The position numbers were made by a program, and so were the translations under genes. Below, piece after piece: positions 26,570-36,276 of a stretch of DNA of 57,369 nucleotides. The notes under the pieces are model-generated. The model did not search any database, was not told the DNA's origin, and saw nothing but the letters and a program-made list of their open reading frames with translations. The first letter of the stretch is position 1. The number at the start of each line of letters is the position of its first letter. The DNA lies in contig NZ_JAUOQM010000028.1 of NCBI RefSeq assembly GCF_030547685.1, forward strand, positions 38,821 through 96,189, given 5' to 3'. The stretch is from Gilvimarinus sp. 2_MG-2023 (GTDB taxonomy: Bacteria; Pseudomonadota; Gammaproteobacteria; Pseudomonadales; Cellvibrionaceae).

Positions 26570-27834
26570 TAGTCGCCTGACGAGCAAAACTCGGCCAAAG
26601 CGCCCATACGGCGACGCGGCTCAGCCACAAATGGGTTGTTTTCATCCCACGCGTAACCGGCCAAAATGGATGAGATCATTTCACGCACGCTGACCGATTG
26701 GTGCGGATAAAAAATCGTATCTTGAAATAGCCCTTCGTACCAAGCGTCGACAAATACCCGGAAAGTGTCCACCCCTTTGCGCAGCGGAATTTCGTAGTCG
26801 GCTTGCCAGTCTACGATTTCGCCTTCTAGCTGACGCGTTAACACATCGACAGCCATTGTCGCCGAACGCATGGCGATGGTGATACCGGAGGAAAATACTG
26901 GGTCGAGAAACTCGCCAGCATTACCCAACAAAGCGTAGTGATTGTTGGCCAAGTGCTTAACATTACAAGAGTAACCGGTGATATGGTTGGCATCATTATT
27001 CCACTCGGCACGATCTAGCATTTTGGCAAGCTCGGGCGCCTCGGCCACCATGGCCTGTAGCAACTCCATAGGCGTGTCTTTGCCGCGTTTTTTCAGTTTC
27101 TCTTCACTGGCAACTACTCCTAACGAACATTTACCGCCACTAAAAGGAATCAGCCAATACCAAATATCACGCTCTTGCGGATGAACTGTTACCAAGATTT
27201 TATTGCGATCAAAATCGCCGAAAGCAATGCCATCATTAATATGGGTAAATGCCGCTTGACGAACAGGAAAATCTGAAGGCTCCTCCAAATCAAGTAGGCC
27301 CGGCAACACGCGGCCAAAACCGCTGGCATCGAGCACAAAGCGACAATCGATGGTGGCAGTTTCACCTTCTGGGGTGGTGTAAGTTAGCGTATTGCCGCCG
27401 CCTTCGTGTAATTGACAGTCATTAATCACATGGCGGTAACGGATGTCCACACCCTGTTTTTGTGCTTCATCGGCCATAAGTTTGTCAAAATGTGCGCGCT
27501 CTACCTGAAAAGTAGTGCCGTGGCCCGGCGAGAATTTTTCTTCAAAATTGAAATAGGTATAGCGCTCGCCCCAAGCAAAAGCAGCGCCATTTTTAAACTG
27601 AAAACCGGCATCGCGAATGGCGGGCAAGAAACCCGCCTGCTCGATATATTCCATGCATTGTGGCAGCAAGCTTTCGCCGATAGAAAAGCGCGGAAACTGC
27701 TGTTTTTCAAACACAATAACGCTATAGCCTTTTTTGTTCAGCAGTGCCGAGGCGATAGCGCCAGACGGTCCCGCACCGATAATGACCACATCCACTTGCT
27801 TAGGCACAGCTGCCATATCCTTTCCCCATTTCAC
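26569..27834 (-). CDS. FAD-dependent oxidoreductase with halogenase motifs
   Basis: A 421-aa flavoprotein: Rossmann GAGPSG (20-25), GESLLP (53-58), Lys81 in FKNG at the place of the catalytic Lys of flavin-dependent halogenases, and WYWLIP (225-230), which fits the halogenase WxWxIP signature. Many APE operons encode a relative annotated only as an oxidoreductase. Xanthomonadins are brominated and some flexirubins chlorinated, so halogenation of the aryl head is plausible. Oxidation or hydroxylation remains possible. The start is either ATG 27834 (overlapping the exporter stop as ATGA) or ATG 27816, which has GGGGA upstream. Confidence 0.82.
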   Translation of the reverse strand: MKWGKDMAAVPKQVDVVIIGAGPSGAIASALLNKKGYSVIVFEKQQFPRFSIGESLLPQCMEYIEQAGFLPAIRDAGFQFKNGAAFAWGERYTYFNFEEKFSPGHGTTFQVERAHFDKLMADEAQKQGVDIRYRHVINDCQLHEGGGNTLTYTTPEGETATIDCRFVLDASGFGRVLPGLLDLEEPSDFPVRQAAFTHINDGIAFGDFDRNKILVTVHPQERDIWYWLIPFSGGKCSLGVVASEEKLKKRGKDTPMELLQAMVAEAPELAKMLDRAEWNNDANHITGYSCNVKHLANNHYALLGNAGEFLDPVFSSGITIAMRSATMAVDVLTRQLEGEIVDWQADYEIPLRKGVDTFRVFVDAWYEGLFQDTIFYPHQSVSVREMISSILAGYAWDENNPFVAEPRRRMGALAEFCSSGD

Positions 27835-30164
27835 TTATGTTGCGCCAAGGGCGCCAATAAAAATGCCAGTACAATTCCCAACAAAACCGCCAAACCAAAA
27901 TGCGCTATGGCTTGGGTACCACTTAACGCCAGTAGGCCAAAAGATAACACGGTCGTTACAGTGGATAAACCAATGGCCAGTAACGTAGACCTTGATACCC
28001 CGCCGGATTCGCGCACAAACAGTGTGTAATCAATACCAATGCCCAACACGAGCATTAAGGCCATAATATGAAACACACTGATATCAATGCCCACAACCAG
28101 TAGCCCACACAAGGTAATCACACTGGCGATGGCAGGAGGGGCAATAACCCTTAGCGCCCCGAGCACACCATAAGGTCCACACAAAAGCACCCCGATTAAA
28201 CCATAGGCCAGTGCCAACAGTCCGCTAGCGTTGTGGCGATACTTTTGCAGTAATTGATTGGTCCGAGCCACAGGGTCTACCCATTGTGCATAGGGCCAAG
28301 GGGCTACCAGCGACGCCAAATAATGAGTATCGAGCGGCGTATTGAGTGTGATCACACTGTACACTTTGTCATCGCGCTGAAACACCAAGGGCACGGCAGC
28401 ATATTGCCCGCTAGCGACTAACACTGCATCAGGCTCAATAAAAGGCACTTCTTGCTGGCTGGCCATCATTGACGCCACAGCCTTTGAGTTAACTCCAAGG
28501 CTGATCAGCACGGATTCTAATACCCCCGAATCTATCACTCGCTCTTGCCACAGTAACTGATTGGCTCGCTGTTGCTGCACGCTAGGCAACCAGTGGTTAA
28601 GCGCAGCAAAACTGGCCAAATGACCGGTTTGTTGGAGAGGCGCAAGTGCGGCATCCACCGCTTGCACGCGGTTAAGAAGTTGCGGGTAATCGTCAGCTTC
28701 TAACAATATGTATTGCATTGCCCTGCGCCCCCCAAGCTGAGTGCGGAACACCTCTTCCATATCGAGCAACTCCTGCGGTGCATTTTGCATTTGGCGGATA
28801 TCGTCATTACTTTGCCAAAGCGGCCATATCAACACGACCATTAGCAGTAATATCAAACCGCTCAAGCGTCGACGAAACAATTCCGCCACAGCCTGATGAC
28901 GCCTTTGCCCCCAGTTCAGTAAATTTAGTAAGGGGCGCGATAGTCCATGCCGACTGGGCTTGCGTAGCAAAATCGGGTAGAGCCCCATAACAGTGACAAA
29001 AGCCGCCACTAGGCCAGCGCTGGACATCACCGCTATCTGGGTAAACCCCGGAAAGCCCGTGGCGGTAAAGCTTAAATACCCCGCCACACTGGTCAATAAC
29101 CCTAAGCTAAGTGGCGCAAGTAAGCGACGGTAATCCGAACCCAGCTGCCAGTGTTGCTGGGCATCTAAACGTTTGGCATAAAAGTGCAAGGTGTAATCAA
29201 TGGCCACCCCAACCAAGGCCGAGCCGAACACCAAGGCAATAATATGCACTTGGCCAAACCACCATTGCACGACACTGAGTCCGGCCAGCACACCCACAGC
29301 AATGGGAACGAAGGCCAACAACAGTAAACCCACACTGCGAAATACCAATAAAAACAAACACACAATACCGATTAACGAGCCCAAACCGACGGTAGAGATT
29401 TCACTACGTGCCTGCTCGGCACCCGCCTGGGTGTAGAAAAAGGCTCCGGCATAAAGCAGGTCGGCACCTGGCAAAGCGCGGAGCTCATTAAATGCCTGTG
29501 ACAATGCCTGCCCCGCCGTTTGCTGCACCTCGAGGCGGTAGGGTGAATCGGCCAAGGTCAGGCGCATTAGGGCGTAATCGGCCCCGCCAATATCCACCAT
29601 AGCCAACCCTGCGTCCGACAGGCGAACTGATCCTAGATCTGACTGCCAGCTATCTTTAAAATCGGCAAGACTGCCTAGAGGGTCTGTATGCAACTCAGCC
29701 GCGGAAAAACCACCCGGACGCATCAATAACCGGCGCAAGGTGTGTTCTTTTAGTTGCTCGGCTGACAGATTTTGCAGGCGGTCGCGCCATTTCGCGCTAA
29801 GTAGTAACGCGGGGTGAGCACCCGGTAAACTAAAAGTTTGTTCGCCGGCTAAACCGGCGGCATCCGCGCCTACTTTGGCGAAGCAGGCGCAGTCGGTCAA
29901 ACGTGCGGTAACCGAGGCGATGGCCACTTGCAGCTGGGCCTGATCGCTGGTGTGCACCAGTAGTAATATCTCTCGCTCAATCTGTGAGGCTCGCTTGCGA
30001 TTGGCTATCACCTCAGCTGATTGTTCAGTTTGCCCGGGGAAAAGTGCAAGCAGGTCATTATTAAACTGCAACCGGTGTAAGCCCGCCACACCGAACACAA
30101 TCGTGGTCAGCATAAGCAAAAGACAAGCGTATTGAAAGCTGCGCACAGCTCGCCCCATGCTCAC
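27831..30164 (-). CDS. MMPL/RND-type exporter of the APE operon
   Basis: A 777-aa RND-superfamily transporter with two blocks of six helices, each preceded by a periplasmic domain. The signature helices read VGVAIDYTLHFYAK in the first half and LGIGIDYTLFVRES in the second. Such proteins move lipid-like molecules; in APE operons (ApeM position) the pump is thought to release the aryl polyene lipid from the inner membrane. The neighbouring LolA-like carrier and DUF3261 lipoprotein suit an export route to the outer membrane. Confidence 0.9.
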   Translation of the reverse strand: MSMGRAVRSFQYACLLLMLTTIVFGVAGLHRLQFNNDLLALFPGQTEQSAEVIANRKRASQIEREILLLVHTSDQAQLQVAIASVTARLTDCACFAKVGADAAGLAGEQTFSLPGAHPALLLSAKWRDRLQNLSAEQLKEHTLRRLLMRPGGFSAAELHTDPLGSLADFKDSWQSDLGSVRLSDAGLAMVDIGGADYALMRLTLADSPYRLEVQQTAGQALSQAFNELRALPGADLLYAGAFFYTQAGAEQARSEISTVGLGSLIGIVCLFLLVFRSVGLLLLAFVPIAVGVLAGLSVVQWWFGQVHIIALVFGSALVGVAIDYTLHFYAKRLDAQQHWQLGSDYRRLLAPLSLGLLTSVAGYLSFTATGFPGFTQIAVMSSAGLVAAFVTVMGLYPILLRKPSRHGLSRPLLNLLNWGQRRHQAVAELFRRRLSGLILLLMVVLIWPLWQSNDDIRQMQNAPQELLDMEEVFRTQLGGRRAMQYILLEADDYPQLLNRVQAVDAALAPLQQTGHLASFAALNHWLPSVQQQRANQLLWQERVIDSGVLESVLISLGVNSKAVASMMASQQEVPFIEPDAVLVASGQYAAVPLVFQRDDKVYSVITLNTPLDTHYLASLVAPWPYAQWVDPVARTNQLLQKYRHNASGLLALAYGLIGVLLCGPYGVLGALRVIAPPAIASVITLCGLLVVGIDISVFHIMALMLVLGIGIDYTLFVRESGGVSRSTLLAIGLSTVTTVLSFGLLALSGTQAIAHFGLAVLLGIVLAFLLAPLAQHK

Positions 30165-30170
30165 ACTCTA

Positions 30171-30815
30171 TTACTCCTCGGCCTGTGCGGCGTACTGGAA
30201 TTGAATTCGGGTGTAATCGGCATTGGGTTCCTGCACGGTGACGTTGTGCAACCTGCCTTGCTCACCGGTAACGACAATCGCCGCAATGGCGCTTGCTAAA
30301 CGTTTATTATTAGGCAGCAAACGCAATTGCCATTGAGCATCCAACTCCGAGTGTGGTAGCTGTACGGTAAAAAAGGACTCTAAGCCTTTTAGTTGCAAAT
30401 CAAAAAGTTTGCCCACAATTTGAAAAAAACCATACACCGATGGTTCTTTGCGAGCGGTAATTTCGGTTTGCTCACCCTCTAGGGTGCGCATGATTGTGCC
30501 ATCGACAATACGGTAAAGCACGGCAAAAGGTTCTTGCACCGACCAAGTCAGATCACCATTCGTTTTTAAGTCGAAAGTGCCGGAAGAGACCAACGGTTCA
30601 TTCAAAATGGCCATATATTTATGTTGTTGCATTTGGCCGTGCACCGGTAAGGAGTTTGCCAGCTGAGCCGCCACGGACTGCAGATGTTTTTGATCATCTG
30701 CACTGCTGGCATTGCGCCATTTGCCATCAGCGGGGCCGTTGTCGGCACTGCTGCTGGCATCAGCCCAAGCGTTCACACACAAAAGACACAGTAGGCATAC
30801 ACTCAGCCATTTCAT
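30171..30815 (-). CDS. LolA-like periplasmic carrier of the APE operon
   Basis: A 214-aa exported protein: signal peptide MKWLSVCLLCLLCVNAWA cleaved near Asp, followed by an open beta-barrel LolA-type domain (QMQQHKYMAILNEPLVSSGTF and GDLTWSVQEPF strands, given as pieces). LolA carries lipoproteins through the periplasm; the APE homologue probably carries the pigment lipid. I chose ATG 30815 with AGAGG about 7 bases upstream over the GTG at 30833, which overlaps the previous stop. Confidence 0.85.
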   Translation of the reverse strand: MKWLSVCLLCLLCVNAWADASSSADNGPADGKWRNASSADDQKHLQSVAAQLANSLPVHGQMQQHKYMAILNEPLVSSGTFDLKTNGDLTWSVQEPFAVLYRIVDGTIMRTLEGEQTEITARKEPSVYGFFQIVGKLFDLQLKGLESFFTVQLPHSELDAQWQLRLLPNNKRLASAIAAIVVTGEQGRLHNVTVQEPNADYTRIQFQYAAQAEE

Positions 30816-30829
30816 CACTACACCTCTTT

Positions 30830-31291
30830 TCACCTAGGATTTTCTGACGCTGGTGTGGTGGGCTGTTGCTTGTGATAGGCGGCTAATTTTTGCGCCAGAA
30901 CATCAGGCATCGCAAAGCACATTTCATTGCTACTCAAATCCACCGCCACCTGCACTGTGTAACCTTTAGTAAGCACCTGATTCGTGTCGGCATCGACAAT
31001 ACGGTAGGCAATTTTTAGCCGCACTTCCCACTCTTCCAATGTGGCTTCAATACGTACAGTGCGATTAAACAGAGCTGGGCGCACGTACTTAATGCGTAAA
31101 TCCACCACCGGAAAACCAAAGCCCGAATCACGCATGGTTTGGTAGTTATAGTCGAGCGCGTCGAGCAATTCGCAGCGCGCGTCTTCAAAATATTTCACAT
31201 AGTGGCCGTGCCAGACAATATCCATACTGTCGACATCATAAAACGGGATTTTGCGTTCCAGTGACACTGTCACGAGTTGTGTTTTAGTCAT
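30830..31291 (-). CDS. 4HBT-type acyl thioesterase of the APE operon
   Basis: A 153-aa hotdog thioesterase. DVDSMDIVWHGHYVKYFEDAR holds the 4-hydroxybenzoyl-CoA thioesterase/YbgC motif (given here as DVDSMDIVWHGHYVKY), with the catalytic Asp near residue 19-22. Its place matches the ApeK gene. It may free stalled or finished acyl chains. Its start overlaps the ammonia lyase stop by eight bases. Confidence 0.88.
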   Translation of the reverse strand: MTKTQLVTVSLERKIPFYDVDSMDIVWHGHYVKYFEDARCELLDALDYNYQTMRDSGFGFPVVDLRIKYVRPALFNRTVRIEATLEEWEVRLKIAYRIVDADTNQVLTKGYTVQVAVDLSSNEMCFAMPDVLAQKLAAYHKQQPTTPASENPR

Positions 31292-32840
31292 TGGGGTAAA
31301 GCTCCCAGCGCTGGTCGCGAATCAGCTGAATGGTTTGGCGCAGCACACCTTCCAGTGGCCGATCCTCATCGACGATATCAAAGTATTCTCGCACCTCTGA
31401 GTACATAGACTCCAGGGTGGGTGTAATAGCACTGTGGTCAAAGTCACCTTGCTGTTTACGCAGATAAAACGCTTGGGTGGCAGCCAGTAAGCCGGCCGCT
31501 ACAACTTGCTCGGTTAACTCCAGCACTCGTTCGCAATCGCGGGCCGCGATGGTACCCATACTGACCTTATCTTGGTTGTGACACTCAGTGGAGCGAGAAA
31601 AGACACTGGCTGGCATGGTGTTTTTAAGGGCTTCGGCCGCCCAGGCTGATGTACCAATTTGTACGGCTTTAAAGCCGTGATTGATCATTGCCCGGTCTGG
31701 CGTTGCCCCCGACAGGTTGGATGGTAAACCATTATTGAATTTCACATCCATCAGCAGCGCCATCTGGCGATCGACCAAATCGGCCACATTGGCAACGGCC
31801 ACTTTTAACGAGTCCATGGCGAACGCAATATGACCACCGTAAAAATGACCACCGTGCAGTACATGCTCGCCCTCACCGTCGATAATAGGATTGTCATTGG
31901 CGCTGTTCAATTCGGTTTCAATAAACTGACGGAACCAGGGCAGCGAATCTTGCAGCACACCGATAATATGTGGGGCGCAGCGCACTGAGTATCGATCTTG
32001 CAATCGGTCGGAGTTACGCTCCACCTCGGCGGCTTGTAGGTCGTCGTGAATCCAGCGGGCAATTTGACCTTGGCCGGGGTGCGGCTTAACGGAAAACAAC
32101 TTGCCATCAAAATGATTGGTGTTGCCTTTTAGGGCCACGCTCACCATCGCCGTTAAGCGGGTGGCCAACTTGGCCAAATACTGTGCGCGATCAAAGGTCA
32201 GGCAAGCAATGGCGGTCATGACCGCGGTGCCGTTCATAATCGCCAAGCCTTCTTTAGGGCGCAGCTGCAATGGGGTTATGCCTTGCGCCTGTAAAACTTC
32301 GGCGGTGCTTTTGCGCTCGCCTTTAAAATACACATCGCGCTCGCCCACCAAAGACGCGGCCACATACGACAGCGGGGTTAAGTCACCACTGGCGCCCACC
32401 GAGCCCTCTTCGGGAACCACGGGCACAATATCTTGCTCAATATAGTCTGCCAAGCGATCCAACAATTCCATGCGGACACCGGAATAGCCGCGCGACAGTG
32501 AGGCCAAGCGTGAGGCGAGAATAGCGCGACCGTGGGCGCGATCAAAATCGCGACCCAAGCCGCAACCGTGAAAGCGGGTTAAATGCAGTGGTAACTCTTC
32601 CACCAAATGCGATGGAATAGACACAGTGCATGAGTCACCATAGCCGGTTGTAACACCGTAAATGACACCCTCTTCTTGCCACAAATCTTTGACAAATTGG
32701 GCGCTGGCCTCAATGCGCTGACGCGATGCTTTCTCGTCAGTGATACGTGCACTGGCACCCCGAGAGATTGCGACGATATCTTCAATAGTGACCGGCGCAC
32801 CGCCGAACTCAATGGTTTTTCGCGAAGTATTAACGGTCAT
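31284..32840 (-). CDS. MIO-type aromatic amino acid ammonia lyase
   Basis: A 518-aa protein of the HAL/PAL/TAL family. The self-forming MIO group comes from Ala150-Ser151-Gly152 (SVGASGDLTPLS) and the catalytic Tyr61 lies in YGVTTGYG. It should deaminate Tyr or Phe to coumarate or cinnamate, the starter that the AMP ligase then activates; this suits aryl polyene and flexirubin pathways. The residues that set substrate choice read Phe90-His91 (TRFHGCGLG), which is neither the classic His-Leu (TAL), Phe-Leu (PAL) nor Ser-His (HAL) pair, so the substrate is left open. Confidence 0.9.
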   Translation of the reverse strand: MTVNTSRKTIEFGGAPVTIEDIVAISRGASARITDEKASRQRIEASAQFVKDLWQEEGVIYGVTTGYGDSCTVSIPSHLVEELPLHLTRFHGCGLGRDFDRAHGRAILASRLASLSRGYSGVRMELLDRLADYIEQDIVPVVPEEGSVGASGDLTPLSYVAASLVGERDVYFKGERKSTAEVLQAQGITPLQLRPKEGLAIMNGTAVMTAIACLTFDRAQYLAKLATRLTAMVSVALKGNTNHFDGKLFSVKPHPGQGQIARWIHDDLQAAEVERNSDRLQDRYSVRCAPHIIGVLQDSLPWFRQFIETELNSANDNPIIDGEGEHVLHGGHFYGGHIAFAMDSLKVAVANVADLVDRQMALLMDVKFNNGLPSNLSGATPDRAMINHGFKAVQIGTSAWAAEALKNTMPASVFSRSTECHNQDKVSMGTIAARDCERVLELTEQVVAAGLLAATQAFYLRKQQGDFDHSAITPTLESMYSEVREYFDIVDEDRPLEGVLRQTIQLIRDQRWELYPND

Positions 32841-33798
32841 TGTTGCCAGTTGCTCCTGAATCTCGCTTATCGGTTTTAGTGGTTAAATCATCATTCCAGT
32901 AGTCATAAAAATTAAACCACTGTAGTGGGTAACGATTGCACAGCGCCTCTAAACGCTGCACATACTTCCCCAAAATTTCTTGGCAGGCGGCATCGCGCTT
33001 GCTGCGCGCTACCCTGCCGCCATCGTACAATAAATCCATACTGGCCTCGTAGCCACTTTCGGTGGTGTAGCCGGCTAAGAAATACACTGGCGCGTCCAAC
33101 ATTAGGGCCAGCCAAAAGGGGCCAGCGGGAAAACGGGCGCTCGCACCAAGAAAATCAGCCTCAAAAAAGCGCTCGCTATTAGCCGGTGGCAGACGGTCGG
33201 CCAATAAGATTAAGAACTCGCCCTGATCCAGTTTATCTTTCAGCATCATGGCAGTGGCTGGCGTGACATCTGTGACCGGAATTAAACGCACATCGGTATT
33301 GCTGTTTGCACTACGCAGTAGTTCATTAAAATTTTCGGTGCTGCCCGCGTGTAAAATGACATTCAATTTTAACGAACCATCATTTGCCACCACCGCGCGG
33401 CACATTTCCAAATTGCCAAAATGCGCACCCAATAAAAGCCCGCCGCGCTTTTCATTTTGCAGCGCCTCCAAGGTGGCGTGCCCTGGAAAATGCACCTGGG
33501 TGCGCTGAAGCCGCCCCATCCAGGCGCCCAGCCGATCCATTAGAGCTCGCCCAAACGCCAAGTGATGGCGCCAAACTTGCCACAAGTTGGCACGACGCCC
33601 CGTGGCCCGCGCTAAATAAGCCGCTGAATGACGACGCGTGGAGCGGCGGGTAAGAAAAAAATACAGCACTACCAAACAAACCACAGGGTAAGCCAGATAG
33701 TGACCACCGTGGCGATAAAACCAAAACAATAACCGCATGGCTCGCAAACTGCCGCGTTCGCGAATATTATCCCAACCGGAACTTTGCGGGGCGCTCAT
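32830..33798 (-). CDS. LpxL/HtrB-like acyltransferase
   Basis: A 322-aa membrane-associated acyltransferase with an N-terminal membrane helix (about 35-55) and the HX4E catalytic motif in LGAHFGNLEM (about 145). Relatives attach acyl chains to lipid A or glycolipids. In many APE operons this domain is fused to a glycosyltransferase (ApeJ); here the two are separate adjacent genes. ATG 33798 overlaps the glycosyltransferase stop as ATGA. It may add an acyl group to the pigment's lipid anchor. Confidence 0.85.
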   Translation of the reverse strand: MSAPQSSGWDNIRERGSLRAMRLLFWFYRHGGHYLAYPVVCLVVLYFFLTRRSTRRHSAAYLARATGRRANLWQVWRHHLAFGRALMDRLGAWMGRLQRTQVHFPGHATLEALQNEKRGGLLLGAHFGNLEMCRAVVANDGSLKLNVILHAGSTENFNELLRSANSNTDVRLIPVTDVTPATAMMLKDKLDQGEFLILLADRLPPANSERFFEADFLGASARFPAGPFWLALMLDAPVYFLAGYTTESGYEASMDLLYDGGRVARSKRDAACQEILGKYVQRLEALCNRYPLQWFNFYDYWNDDLTTKTDKRDSGATGNNDR

Positions 33799-34547
33799 GC
33801 CAACCACCGGCGCAGCTTGCGCGCGATTAAAACCGGTGAGCGAAGAATCATTCCAACCACCAGCCGGGTGTGCATCCAGCTTATGGCCACATTGTCACCC
33901 CACAAACGAAAATTCGAGTAACCCTGCTCGGGATAAATCACTTTAGTGGGGACGGATATCACGCGCAAACCGCGCCAGTACAATCGCACTAAAATCTCGG
34001 TATCAAAATCCATGCGCGCGCCAATTTTGACATCCCGCGCGAGCTCAATAACGGGTTGTAATGGGTAGGCTCGAAAACCGCACATCGAGTCTTTAATATC
34101 AAACGATAAGGTTTCCACCCACACCCAAAAATGCGTGATGTACCGACTGTAGAGCCGGTGCTTGGGTACGCTGGCATCGTATTGGGGGATGCCGGCAATA
34201 ACCGCCTTGGGGTGGGCCTGTGCCTCGGCTATTAACAGGCCTGTATCTTCTACGTTGTGCTGTCCATCGGCATCAATTTGCACAGCGTGGCTGTAACCTA
34301 AGTTATAGGCGTGGTGCATTCCCAGCAATACAGCAGAACCTTTGCCACCATTAGGGTGTTGCTCAACCAACTCACTACCGGTTTCTGTACACAGTGCTTG
34401 CAGAGTGTGGCCCGCCTCAGCATCGCCACCGTCATTCACCACAATACAATCAATGCCCTGGCCGCGCAGATAACGCAACGAGGGGCTCAGTAGATGCGCG
34501 TGATTATAAACGGGAATGACCACACACAGACGAAAGGTATCGGTCAT
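33795..34547 (-). CDS. Family 2 glycosyltransferase
   Basis: A 250-aa GT-A fold glycosyltransferase: LCVVIPVYNHAHLL at the start, NDGGDAEAG, then the metal-binding QIDADGQH (DXD at about 92-94) and GFRAYP near residue 160. It resembles dolichyl-phosphate-mannose-type synthases. In APE lipids a sugar-containing anchor is plausible. The start at ATG 34547 overlaps the dehydratase stop by four bases (ATGA); the longer reading to 34586 lies inside the dehydratase gene. Confidence 0.87.
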   Translation of the reverse strand: MTDTFRLCVVIPVYNHAHLLSPSLRYLRGQGIDCIVVNDGGDAEAGHTLQALCTETGSELVEQHPNGGKGSAVLLGMHHAYNLGYSHAVQIDADGQHNVEDTGLLIAEAQAHPKAVIAGIPQYDASVPKHRLYSRYITHFWVWVETLSFDIKDSMCGFRAYPLQPVIELARDVKIGARMDFDTEILVRLYWRGLRVISVPTKVIYPEQGYSNFRLWGDNVAISWMHTRLVVGMILRSPVLIARKLRRWLA

Positions 34548-34897
34548 TTTGACACCTCTTCGACCTTGAGCACACCGCGCGAACAATCACCCAGAGCATT
34601 GCGATAGCGAAACTTAAGCTGTTGCGCTTCAGGGCGGTACTGCAAACTCAGCATCAGCGATACCGGCGGGCGCACCAGCTGTTGAAATTTATTAGATACT
34701 TGGCCGCGACAATCAAAACGGCACGCAAAAAAGCGCTCAGCCAATTGCAGCGCCCAACCAATTTGCACCACGCCCGCCAGTACAGGCAGGTCCGTAAAGT
34801 GACCAGCAAAGCACGGTAAATCCTCTCTGAGTTCGATACCAAGCTCAATGCTATTGTCACCTTGATCAAGGACTTGTATCTCTGGCGGCAGCAACAT
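34544..34897 (-). CDS. apeI: ApeI-like small hotdog dehydratase
   Basis: A 117-aa single hotdog. CFAGHFTDLPVLAGVVQIGWA contains the FabZ-like GHF catalytic His and the P-x-x-x-G helix start (cited here as GHFTDLPVLAG). It should act as a complex with the ApeP-like protein to remove water in each cycle. It lies between the glycosyltransferase and the AMP ligase; its start codon abuts the ligase stop. Confidence 0.87.
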   Translation of the reverse strand: MLLPPEIQVLDQGDNSIELGIELREDLPCFAGHFTDLPVLAGVVQIGWALQLAERFFACRFDCRGQVSNKFQQLVRPPVSLMLSLQYRPEAQQLKFRYRNALGDCSRGVLKVEEVSK

Positions 34898-36276
34898 TAA
34901 TGTTCTCTCTCACTGAGTAATTGCTGAATAGTCGCGGCCACTACTTTGCCCTGATTGTTGCGCGGCAAGGTCGTAAAATACCGCCAGCGTCGCGGTAACA
35001 ACGGTCTCTCAAAATAAGTCGAGAGGTGGTTCTTTAACGTAGTATTGATGAACAATTTTTTTTCATTGTGCAGCGCACTCAAACCCGCTTCGCTCAGCGC
35101 CACCACCATACCAACCTCATCTCTGCGACCGCGTACAACTGCCGCACGGCTTTCTTGCACCCATGGGTGCTCGCTCAACCGAGCTTCCATCTCGCTCAAC
35201 GATAAGCGTTTACCTTCTACCTTGACGATAGTGTCGGCCCGGCCCAACAAATGAAAACGACCATCGGCTAAAAACTCAACCTTATCGCCCATCACAAATT
35301 CATGGAGGCCACCTAAGTGCGCGCTGCGCACACGCAGCTGTCCCTCTGCTGTGGGCTCGACTTCAACACCGGGCAAAGCCGCCCAGGAGGACGATTCGCT
35401 GCGCCTACGATACGCTACGCCACCGGTTTCAGTACTGCCCAATATTTCCCACGGGGCATGCCCGACAATGTTCGCCATCGCTTGGGCATCCGTTTCTGCC
35501 AACAGTCCGCCGGATGAAAAAATTGCCGCTAAGCCTTCTGCTTGCTGACAAAATACCGGGGTTTGCGGCAAGCGCGACAAATGCGTAGGGCTAGACACCA
35601 ACACTACCGGCGCCAATTGTGCGACCTGACCGGCCAAGACTTCAGGGTAGTGGCCAGCTTCCAGCATAATGGGCGCACGGCGAGCCAAAGGCCACAGTAA
35701 AAAATGCAATAACCCGTAGATATGCTGGTGCGAAACGGTAGCCAGTACCGGATGCTGTGCCACCGCGTCGGCGAAAACTTGTTGTAATTCGGCCAACTCA
35801 CAGTGCAAATCGGCGAAGGTTTTGGCGATAGGTTGCGGAGTTGAGGTAGTGCCCGAGGTAAACAGAACCAATTCAACCTGCTCGTTAATATCTTGCTCAC
35901 CCAAATCGGCAGGATTATCAGTTTGTGCCAACAGTTGCTCTAACTGCCAATAAGAGCTGTGTAAGGCCAGAGCGGGATCATCGCTAATCAGTGCAGAAAA
36001 ATGCTGCCCCAAACAATCAGCGGTACCCGCCTGTAAGTTATGGGGCATCACAATACGCTTACCAGCCAGAGCCAGGGCGATAAACACGCATAGAAAATCC
36101 CAAGGGTTGGTAAGCCAGACGCCGACATGGTGCTCATCTTTTTGCACCAAGCTCTGATATAACGCCTCGACGCGCAGCTTTAAATCATCGGCGCTGTAGC
36201 GACGTTGAGCGTCCAGAGCGACGCAATGGGCTCCGCCTTGCAACGCCAAGCTGCCAATATTAAAAGATGTGCTCAT
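34897..36276 (-). CDS. apeH: AMP-dependent acyl-ACP ligase, ApeH
   Basis: A 459-aa adenylate-forming enzyme with the P-loop-like LFTSGTTSTPQPIAKTF (about 153-169), the acceptor motif ILGSTETGGV at about 278, and the hinge GRADTIVKVEGKRLSL at about 352. It activates the aryl acid made by the ammonia lyase and loads it on an ACP to start the polyene. ATG 36276 overlaps the ApeG-like stop by four bases. Confidence 0.91.
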   Translation of the reverse strand: MSTSFNIGSLALQGGAHCVALDAQRRYSADDLKLRVEALYQSLVQKDEHHVGVWLTNPWDFLCVFIALALAGKRIVMPHNLQAGTADCLGQHFSALISDDPALALHSSYWQLEQLLAQTDNPADLGEQDINEQVELVLFTSGTTSTPQPIAKTFADLHCELAELQQVFADAVAQHPVLATVSHQHIYGLLHFLLWPLARRAPIMLEAGHYPEVLAGQVAQLAPVVLVSSPTHLSRLPQTPVFCQQAEGLAAIFSSGGLLAETDAQAMANIVGHAPWEILGSTETGGVAYRRRSESSSWAALPGVEVEPTAEGQLRVRSAHLGGLHEFVMGDKVEFLADGRFHLLGRADTIVKVEGKRLSLSEMEARLSEHPWVQESRAAVVRGRRDEVGMVVALSEAGLSALHNEKKLFINTTLKNHLSTYFERPLLPRRWRYFTTLPRNNQGKVVAATIQQLLSEREH

